From Entamoeba histolytica HM-1:IMSS (taxonomy: Eukaryota > Evosea > Mastigamoebida > Endamoebidae), in the NCBI RefSeq assembly GCF_000208925.1, contig NW_001915175.1, forward strand, positions 2,441-16,677: a stretch of 14,237 nt of DNA, read 5' to 3'. Positions 7,761 to 14,237 of this stretch are shown piece by piece. The stretch's first letter is position 1; every line of letters starts with the position of its first letter. The position numbers were made by a program, and so were the translations under genes. Under the pieces are notes generated by a model. The model did no database searches. It saw only the letters and a program-made list of their open reading frames with translations, and was not told the DNA's origin.

Positions 7761-8156
7761 TTAAGGTTATTGGAATATAAATATAATTCGTACTTCTTTT
7801 AAATGCTTCATTCTTTAATTCTATTTAATTCTCATCTTTTACACATTGAATCATTTTCTTTTTCTTTTATTCTTTTTCACTCATCTCTGTTTCTTTTCCA
7901 CATTAGTTACTGTTATGATATCTTTATATATTCGATTGTTTGTTCTTTTTTTTACTTTCATATCATAGATATCATTATTCAAACATTTTAAACTAATTTA
8001 TTATCATTTTAATTGAAATACTTAAATGAAATACTTATCACTTAAAAGTTGCAATCAAATATTGTTATTTAATAAAATTAATCCTTTATTCACCTCTTCT
8101 TATTCTTTCTTGTTCTTTTCTTTCATAGATAATACTCTATTAAATAACCAGTTAAA
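7761..8156. other. Plus-strand T/C-rich spacer
   Basis: Pyrimidine-rich on the plus strand. The hydrophobic plus-strand frame at 7803-7991 is what T-rich DNA yields by default. On the minus strand a few Lys/Arg-rich pieces may be further 5' LINE remnant, but nothing can be placed with confidence. Confidence 0.4.
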
Positions 8157-8411
8157 TCTTCATCTCAACAAAGGATTATTGAAGAAAGAATGTGTTTGGT
8201 AGTAGTTGAATTGTCTTAAATTAAGACAGTTATAAAAAGGCAACAGCTACTATGTTTTGAATGAATAGCTGAAATAAAAGAAGTTAAACAAATCATAACA
8301 GCAGTTTTTGAAATAATACAATCCAACAAACTATTTCTAGATAGTAATGGAGTTACAGACATGTGCAAATCATGATATATTTATCAAGGAAAGAAGTTCA
8401 AGAAGAAACAA
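8157..8411 (+). pseudogene. Decayed coding fragment, unknown protein
   Basis: One plus-strand frame runs 85 codons with only three stops (TAA 8217-8219, TGA 8262-8264, TGA 8373-8375), against roughly eight expected in DNA this AT-rich. The encoded pieces are mixed and protein-like: SSSQQRIIEERMCLVVVELS, IKTVIKRQQLLCFE, VKQIITAVFEIIQSNKLFL with DSNGVTDMCKS, and YIYQGKKFKKKQ. The segment is also less AT-rich than its surroundings. I do not recognise the family. It lies on the strand opposite to RPA2, just beyond the RPA2 3' end, so it is a convergent gene relic or a transposon fragment. Confidence 0.4.
8212..8228. repeat. 17-bp palindrome
   Basis: TGTCTTAAATTAAGACA: two 8-bp arms around one central A, lying inside the broken coding fragment and overlapping its first stop codon. 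With so small a loop it is better read as a possible dimeric protein-binding site than as an RNA hairpin, or it may be chance. Confidence 0.4.
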
Positions 8412-8478
8412 TAATAGATATAAATAAGAAGTGAAGAATAAAAAAGAAATTTGAAAGAAATAAATCAATCCAAACTTC

Positions 8479-8483
8479 AATTA
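8479..8483 (-). terminator. TAATT 3' end signal overlapping the RPA2 stop codon
   Basis: On the minus strand the TAA stop codon is followed by TT, making TAATT. In Entamoeba the polyadenylation-linked TA(A/T)TT word often overlaps or closely follows the stop codon. A T-rich, pyrimidine-biased stretch (TTTATTTCTTTC) follows on the same strand, as is usual downstream of such sites. Confidence 0.45.
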
Positions 8484-11400
8484 ATAACTGTTTCTATCAA
8501 CTCTTAAATTCAATCTCACATTCATTGCACTTAATTCAGCAGCCAAATATCTGAATACATAAGGAATTTGAATCTTTTTAACAATAGAAGTTGGTCCACA
8601 ACTTTGACAAACCATTTTATCATATTCTTTAGAACGTTTAATAGTACATATACTACCACATTTTGTACAGACATAATGATAACATTTATCAGAACATTCA
8701 AACAATCTATCATGAACTAACATAGCTGTACCATGAGCAACCAAAGAGTCTCTTTCCATCTCACCAAATCTAATTCCTCCTCCTCTCTTTCTTCCTTTAA
8801 TTGGTTGATGAGTAACAATACTAATAGGTCCAGTACTTCTGACTTGATATTTATCTTTAACTTGATGGACTAATCGTTGATAATAAACAATACCAATATA
8901 AATATCTGATTGTAATTCATTACCATAAATTCCAGAATATAATGGTTCACTTCCATAATAATTATATCCATATTTTAATAATTGTTTTCCAAAATAATCA
9001 ACTGCACTATTTTCTTCATCAAATTTAAATGGTGTAGCATCTTGATATTCTCCTTTTAATGCTCCAACTTTACTTGCCATACTTTCAACTAACATAGCAA
9101 TAGTCATACGAGATGGGAATGCATGTGGATTAATAATAATATCTGGAGTCATTCCACTTTCAGTAAATGGCATATCTTTTTCTTGATAATGAACTGATAA
9201 AGTACCTTTTTGTCCATGTCTTGATGAGAATTTATCTCCAATAACAGGTGTTCTATTATATCTAACACGAACAACTGCTTTTTGTAATCCAGAATCTATA
9301 TTATCTCCTCCAACAATTCTAACACTTTCAATATATCCACGTTCTCCCATTAACACTTTACCTTTAATCTTTCCAGTAATTTTATCAATATGTGAATAAA
9401 TTGGAGAATTTTCAAAAACTTCTCCTGGTCTTGGTAATCCATCATCATCTAAATGTTCATCAAATACTTCTCCTGAACTAGTTGTTCCTGAAAACATTTC
9501 ATTCTTTTCTCCTTCTTTTTCAAAATCTACTTTATATGCTTTATATTGACTTCCATGACCAAACCCTCTTTCAATAGCTGACTTTTTAATAATTAATGCA
9601 TCTTCCATATCATATCCTGTATATGATATAACAGCAACAACTGCATTAGCTCCAGTTGGATATTCATTAAATCCAAATGGTTCCATTAATGCACATTGAC
9701 AAATTGATCTTTGTGGATAATGTAACCATAATAATTTAGTATCTGATCTATATTTATTAGAAAGTGCTGGAATACCCATAGTTTGTTTTGCCATTTGACA
9801 TTGATACATATTTCTTGGTGATTGATTCATATGACAAAATGGTGTTAATGTAGCTAATAATGATAATGAATTTAATGCTGAAATTTCTTCATATTCTGCA
9901 TTATTCATTCCTTCTATAGAATCTCCACATTTAATATCTAAGAAAACTTGTTCATATGGTCCAATATTAACTATATTTCCTGTTGCCCTATGAATAACTG
10001 GTCTAATCATTTGTCCTGGTAAATCATTTAAATATAATGCATGATATCCATCTTGAAGATATCCATCACAATATCCAATTTCTAATGTATTTGGAATTTT
10101 AGGATTATAAACAGCTCTTTCATATCTTAATTGTTGAACAAATGAATTAATTTCATGTGGTGAAACTTTTCCAATAACTTTTCCATTTAATAAAACTGGA
10201 ATATAAATTGATGGTAATTTCATAAATTGTGTTGATACCATTCCAAGTTCAGTACATAAATCAATAATTTGTTGATCTGGTAATGGATGTTTTCTTGCAT
10301 TAATTCTACATGAAACTGCAAAATGATTTAATAATCCACATGGTGCTCCATCTGGTGTATGTACTGGACACATAAATCCCCATGCTTCAGGAACTAATTT
10401 TCTAATTGAAGTAGTTTTCATAGTAGTATAAAATGCACCTCTATGAACTGAAACAAAATGACTTGTAAAACGAGAATGATTTAAACGTTCTGCTGTAATA
10501 GAAAATCCATTTGTTTGTTGAAGATCAGTAGTAGTATTTGTTTCAAAATTTCCTGTAGAAATAAAACTTTTTATTCTTGTACCAAATGATTTAGCTGCAC
10601 TACTCAATGCTCTTTGAAGATATATTTTTTCTGTTACTTTACTTCCTTTTTTAACATCTTTTAAATCTTTAAGAATAAAGAGTCTTGCTTTTGATAATAC
10701 ATTTTGAATTTCTTCTTTTATTACTGTTTGATATAAATGTCCTGGAAGTAAAACACCTTGACTCATTGGAGTATCAACTCCTTCTTCATCAATTTCTCCA
10801 TGAACTAATGCAAATAATTTTTGTAACATAAAAATAAGTAAATCTGATTTTTCTGCATATGATGAAAGATGAACTAAACAAAACTCATCTAAAACTCTTT
10901 TTCCTAATTCTGTATCATTTACTCCTTCAGTACCATCCATAATAAGTCTAAATTTACTTCCAATATATGTTAATACTTGTTCTGGTGAATTTAATCCATT
11001 TAATGGACTTCCATTTTCTCTTCTAACAAGCATTTCTGCTGCATTAACTAAATTAGAATTTTCATAATTATTCATTGTAATTAATTGAAATATTTCTCTA
11101 TCTGACATTCCTCCATATACTCTTAATAATAAAACAACTGGAATAAAAAATTCTTGTTTCTTAAATATAAATCTAAGTGATACTTTTCCATTATCTAAAA
11201 AGTGTAATGTATTTGTTAATGTAGTAATATCATCTCTCATACATCTAATAATTATTCCATATTTTGTAAAATGTGCTCCTTTATTTGTCCAACTTGGTCT
11301 TGTTACAGCTAATGGATGATTTGGTTTAGCATAAACTATCATTCTTAAATATCTTTCGATTCCATTAATAATAAAATATCCTCCTATTTCATGTGGATCT

Positions 11401-11801
11401 TCTCTTATATTAATTCGTTCTTCTGGTGTTGTATATTCACTTCCAATCCAACATTTACTTGACCCAACCATAATTGGAATTTCTCCTCCATCAACTTCAA
11501 TTGTTTTATTTGAATCATTTTCTTTTATTGTTATTGTCAATTTAATTCTTCCAGAATATGTTAATGCTGCACTTCTACACATATATGGAAATAATGGTAA
11601 TCCATTATATGTTGGTTTTTCTATTGAAATACCTGTACATGATAATTCCATTAATTCAGTTGAATCCTTTTTAATTATTTTATACTTTTTCATATATTTT
11701 AATATATCTTCTTTTCCTTTTTCAAGAAAATAATTAAAACTTTCTGTATGTGCTCTTGTTAATTCTTTAAGTTCGTTAGATGGTTTGTTTGGATTTAACA
11801 T
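8481..11801 (-). CDS. RPA2: DNA-directed RNA polymerase I second-largest subunit (RPA2/A135)
   Basis: An intact intronless gene of 1106 residues; yeast A135 and human POLR1B are about 1200 and 1135. It forms the wall, lobe and part of the active cleft of nucleolar RNA polymerase I, which makes pre-rRNA. Pol I identity comes from the N-terminus (LKELTRAHTESFNYF, 11-25), EIGGYFIINGIERYLRM (138-154) and LHFLDNGKVSLRFIFKKQEFF (199-219), which resemble Pol I more than Pol II or III subunits. Other motifs: fork CPVHTPDGAPCGLLNH (478-493), QSPRNMYQCQMAKQTMG (660-676), GYDMEDALI (729-737), and hybrid-binding GDKFSSRHGQKGTLS (855-869) with conserved Lys857 and Lys865. Later come GGGIRFGEMERDSLVAHG (1007-1024), a zinc ribbon with C1045, C1048, C1065 and C1068, and the C-terminal clamp anchor PYVFRYLAAELSAMNVRL. 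The ATG is the first after an in-frame TAA at 11853-11855. Confidence 0.97.
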   Translation of the reverse strand: MLNPNKPSNELKELTRAHTESFNYFLEKGKEDILKYMKKYKIIKKDSTELMELSCTGISIEKPTYNGLPLFPYMCRSAALTYSGRIKLTITIKENDSNKTIEVDGGEIPIMVGSSKCWIGSEYTTPEERINIREDPHEIGGYFIINGIERYLRMIVYAKPNHPLAVTRPSWTNKGAHFTKYGIIIRCMRDDITTLTNTLHFLDNGKVSLRFIFKKQEFFIPVVLLLRVYGGMSDREIFQLITMNNYENSNLVNAAEMLVRRENGSPLNGLNSPEQVLTYIGSKFRLIMDGTEGVNDTELGKRVLDEFCLVHLSSYAEKSDLLIFMLQKLFALVHGEIDEEGVDTPMSQGVLLPGHLYQTVIKEEIQNVLSKARLFILKDLKDVKKGSKVTEKIYLQRALSSAAKSFGTRIKSFISTGNFETNTTTDLQQTNGFSITAERLNHSRFTSHFVSVHRGAFYTTMKTTSIRKLVPEAWGFMCPVHTPDGAPCGLLNHFAVSCRINARKHPLPDQQIIDLCTELGMVSTQFMKLPSIYIPVLLNGKVIGKVSPHEINSFVQQLRYERAVYNPKIPNTLEIGYCDGYLQDGYHALYLNDLPGQMIRPVIHRATGNIVNIGPYEQVFLDIKCGDSIEGMNNAEYEEISALNSLSLLATLTPFCHMNQSPRNMYQCQMAKQTMGIPALSNKYRSDTKLLWLHYPQRSICQCALMEPFGFNEYPTGANAVVAVISYTGYDMEDALIIKKSAIERGFGHGSQYKAYKVDFEKEGEKNEMFSGTTSSGEVFDEHLDDDGLPRPGEVFENSPIYSHIDKITGKIKGKVLMGERGYIESVRIVGGDNIDSGLQKAVVRVRYNRTPVIGDKFSSRHGQKGTLSVHYQEKDMPFTESGMTPDIIINPHAFPSRMTIAMLVESMASKVGALKGEYQDATPFKFDEENSAVDYFGKQLLKYGYNYYGSEPLYSGIYGNELQSDIYIGIVYYQRLVHQVKDKYQVRSTGPISIVTHQPIKGRKRGGGIRFGEMERDSLVAHGTAMLVHDRLFECSDKCYHYVCTKCGSICTIKRSKEYDKMVCQSCGPTSIVKKIQIPYVFRYLAAELSAMNVRLNLRVDRNSY

Positions 11802-11960
11802 ATTAATCTTAGAGTTACTATCTAAAACCCTTTTACTTCTTTCTTTTCTCTCTTATTTCTTTCTTATTTTTTTTTACTTTCTTCTCTAAAACCCTTTTTT
11901 TTTTTTCTTTTCTTTTTCATCTTTCTGTTTTATATAACGCTTTTAATTTCTTCTTCTCTT
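11802..11960 (-). promoter_or_regulatory. Upstream region of RPA2: purine-rich leader with a duplicated AAAAGGGTTTTAGA motif
   Basis: On the coding (minus) strand this region is A/G-rich, with AAAAGGGTTTTAGA occurring twice (11821-11834 and 11885-11898). A TATATAAAA word lies at about 11930-11938. The TATA-like word is about 130 nt before the ATG, further than usual for Entamoeba, so its use as the core box is doubtful. No GAAC word or closer TATA-like word is evident. The duplicated motif resembles a telomere-box/ribosome-biogenesis promoter element seen in other eukaryotes. The function is inferred. Confidence 0.4.
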
Positions 11961-12565
11961 TTATTCTCTTTATTCAATTTCTATCCTTCTGTTCTTTCTT
12001 TAATTCCATATTCATTATTCTTCTTGTTCTTATCAACTTATGCTTTTTTTATGATTTATTTATTTCCCTTTTTTTTGTTTCATTCTAACAAAAGTATTAA
12101 AAACTCTTTTATTTAATTTAATTAAAATAGCTTATTACTCTTTTGAATTTCAGTTTATTACTTTTATAATTGTTGGTGTTTAATTCGATGTCTTTCTTCT
12201 TTTTTGAGTTAATAGAAATATTTCTTTATTCTATTTATTAACTTAGTATAGATACTTAAACTTTTAATATATTAATTATATTTGTTTTTAAATATATGTC
12301 TTAGATAATTTTTCTATAATTTCTTTCATTATTATTCCATTTAAAATTTATCAAAATGTACCTATTCTTCAAACATATTAATATATGAAACATCTAGTCA
12401 CTGCTACTATAGTAAATGTAAATAATGAAAATATTATTGTTATGATTTAATTAGTATAAAGAATGTGAATTATGGTTATTGTTTATATTCGTTTTCATTA
12501 AAAGAAAAGAGTAAAGTAATGTTGAATTTATTCTTTTATCATTTGTTTGTGCATGTTTTTTTTTT
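11961..12565. other. A/T spacer, pyrimidine-rich on the plus strand at its left end
   Basis: No gene is supported. The only less AT-rich patch is at about 12388-12420, which contains the 10-bp palindrome TACTATAGTA (12405-12414). A plus-strand frame there (MKHLVTATIVNVNNENIIVM) stops after 20 codons. Confidence 0.5.
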
Positions 12566-12899
12566 TCATCTATCATCGTCTTTTGTTTTTATTTCTTTGA
12601 GTTTGATTAATTCATGTTGTTGAACAGAATAAATTTCCATCATTTCAAAAAGTATTTCATGCCTTTCATCACTTTCTCTTTTATTATAGTCTTTGTGTTG
12701 TTATTCATTTCATATTTTGTTATTCTTATTGACTTTTTGTTAGTAAATTGGATTATTGTATTTATATTTTGAATTGTCAACACCTCTGTTATTCATTCTC
12801 ATTTCAGATTTTATTAATGAATGTTTCAATGCATGGATATTTTGTAGTGAATGTATTATTTATTTTCTCATTTCTGAATGTGGTAATATCAAATACATT
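12566..12899 (-). pseudogene. Decayed coding fragment, unknown protein
   Basis: Two minus-strand stretches look protein-derived. One, 12899-12807, is 31 codons without a stop (NVFDITTFRNEKINN, then TFTTKYPCIETFINKI). The other, 12700-12569, is 44 codons ending at TGA 12566-12568 and includes RESDERHEILFEMMEIYSV and QQHELIKLKEIKTKDDDR. Between them, in the second frame, MNNRGVDNSKYKYNNPIY is followed by several stops. A frameshift near 12800 would join them. The acidic, mixed composition is unlike plain A/T DNA. No family is recognised, and an intron-containing gene is a less likely alternative. It lies upstream of RPA2 on the same strand. Confidence 0.35.
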
Positions 12900-12902
12900 T
12901 TA

Positions 12903-13874
12903 TTCTTTCATAAAATAAACAATAACATAACAAACAATGACTATTCAATAATAATTCAATAAATAATAAAATAGAACATAAGATAATGTGATTCATAGAA
13001 ATATAATATATATGAATAATATAATCAAAGAAAATAACAATAATAAATGATATATAATATCAAATAAGAATAGAAGAAATAAGAATATTCAAATCAAAAT
13101 CATTCAACTCACATTTATTTTATTATGAATTAAATAATAATTTTAATTAATTAAGAATAATTTGTATTTATTGTAATATTAATTAATATTTATATTATTT
13201 CATTCATTTGTATTTTATTTGTTTTTGAATTTATATCAATTGAATTACATTTTAATATAATCTGATTCGTATATTTTATTTAGTTATTCTTTTATTTCTT
13301 TATTATTTATTCTTTTCTAATTATTCTTCGTGATTATTGATATTTCTCCAATTATTTATTACACACATTATATTTTTATTTGTTTTTATTCTTTTCTTTA
13401 TTTCATTCTTTTTTTTATTTTGTATTTTATCATTTATCTAATGAATTTGTATTATTCAAATTTCTCATTCTCCATATTTGTAAATGTTAATGTTGTATAA
13501 ATTGTTTAAATTCGATTTATTTCATTTGAATAATATCATTTCATATTTATTTGTTAATTTATAAAATGTAAGAAATGAAATTTTATGTATCATTGTATAT
13601 TATTTATACATTTTATTATTCCATCTTTATTTTGATGTTATTCTTCATTTTATTCATTTTCTATAATTTATTGAATTTCTTTATTTGTTATTTTATTCTA
13701 TTTTTATGTTATATTCTATCACTTATTCTATTTATTCTTTTATCGTCTTTTATTATATTCGTTATTTCTCTTTATTTTATCTTTTATTCTGTATCTATTA
13801 TGTTGATTCAAATAGGTATTTTATTTAAACAGATACGAAATTAATGAATTTACTTTTTATTGATATTTTGTTTA
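12903..13874. other. A/T low-complexity spacer
   Basis: TTTATT- and AATAAT-type DNA throughout. The Phe/Leu/Ile-rich plus-strand frame at 13575-13844 uses almost only T-rich codons and is read as a by-product of composition, not a gene. Confidence 0.6.
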
Positions 13875-13992
13875 TATGACATTTATTATTCATTATGACA
13901 TTTCTGAAACACCACGTACGAAAATCAGCAAAGAAATAATGCATCCAAATAATTTACAAAAATGAAAAAAGATGCAAAATAATTTGCATCCA
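13875..13992. repeat. Small repeat cluster: direct repeat and GATGCAAA hairpin
   Basis: TATGACATTT occurs at 13875-13884 and 13894-13903. Then come CGTACG (13915-13920), TGCATCCA (13940-13947) and a perfect 8-bp inverted repeat GATGCAAA-ATAA-TTTGCATC (13971-13990), whose right arm with the next two bases repeats TGCATCCA (13985-13992). The cluster is the only less AT-rich patch in the last 1.3 kb. It might be a regulatory region of a gene beyond the window. Confidence 0.45.
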
Positions 13993-14237
13993 TAGAATAT
14001 TCAATTTATTATATTTTGCTCCTAAAAAAATAAAATAAAAAATATGATAAATATACAATCTGTATATATTTATGTTTATATTTTATAATCATTTATATTC
14101 ATTTTGTATGAAATATTAATGAAATAGATGATTTGATTATTCATATTTATTTTTATTATTCATATTCTTTTATTTATATGTTATTTATCTATCGTATTTT
14201 TATATTTTTATTTTTATATTTATTTCTCTGTTTATAT
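13993..14237. other. A/T spacer to the right edge
   Basis: Only A/T words, with a weak ATATACA/TGTATAT inverted repeat near 14051-14067. No gene is seen. Confidence 0.5.

Noticed and set aside
4407..7991. Several plus-strand open frames resembling membrane proteins (4407-4652, 4728-4937, 5666-5929, 6770-7006, 7369-7587, 7803-7991)
   Set aside because: Those from 4407 to about 7760 are antisense to the LINE relic, whose A-rich coding strand makes the opposite strand read as Phe/Leu/Ile. The last is in T/C-rich spacer and has the same composition.
8531..8713. 60-codon minus-strand frame inside RPA2
   Set aside because: Shadow frame over the zinc-ribbon coding region of the intact polymerase gene.
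8481..11801. Assignment as RNA polymerase II RPB2 or polymerase III RPC2
   Set aside because: The N-terminal ELTRAHTESFNY and LHFLDNGKVSLRFIF segments match the Pol I subunit pattern better.
13575..13844. 89-codon plus-strand frame of Phe/Ile/Leu/Tyr
   Set aside because: Codon content is almost only T-rich, with no varied residues and no promoter word. It is a composition artefact.
1..14237. CRISPR array, operon or defence island
   Set aside because: No regular repeat-spacer pattern and no prokaryotic gene layout. The window is eukaryotic nuclear DNA.

Overview
The window looks like nuclear DNA of an AT-rich anaerobic amoeba, most likely Entamoeba or a close relative (an inference; no species is assigned). 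Four observations support this. The DNA is extremely A+T-rich with intronless genes. A small TLDc protein belongs to a type abundant in Entamoeba. Entamoeba-like core promoter words (TATTTAAAC and GAAC) lie just before that gene, and TAATT-type 3' end signals follow both intact genes. A decayed LINE has a reverse transcriptase followed by a CCHC/PD-type restriction-like endonuclease, the layout of Entamoeba LINEs.

Only two genes look intact. On the plus strand at 3471-3986 is a single-domain TLDc protein. On the minus strand at 8481-11801 is the complete second-largest subunit of RNA polymerase I (RPA2/A135 type, 1106 residues), with hybrid-binding, active-site and zinc-ribbon motifs all present.

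Layout from left to right: 1-880 holds broken minus-strand coding fragments, a 25-nt direct repeat and short inverted repeats. 880-3470 is mostly low-complexity A/T DNA with a possible relic of a Lys/Glu-rich gene near 1230-1860. The TLDc gene follows at 3471-3986, then a perfect 12-bp hairpin at 4055-4084. From about 4394 to 7760 lies a minus-strand non-LTR retrotransposon relic, with a structured, less AT-rich tail at 4324-4417. A broken plus-strand coding fragment at 8157-8411 lies between the LINE and the 3' end of RPA2. Upstream of RPA2 the plus strand is pyrimidine-rich (purine-rich on the coding strand) and carries two copies of a telomere-box-like motif. A broken minus-strand coding fragment lies at 12566-12899, and the rest is nearly featureless A/T DNA with a small hairpin at 13971-13990.

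The two intact genes show no functional link. RPA2 is a housekeeping gene for pre-rRNA transcription, and the TLDc gene is a stand-alone accessory-type gene. Around them lie one dead retroelement and at least four candidate broken coding fragments. No CRISPR array, tRNA, rRNA or intact mobile element was found, and I see no convincing new multi-gene system.
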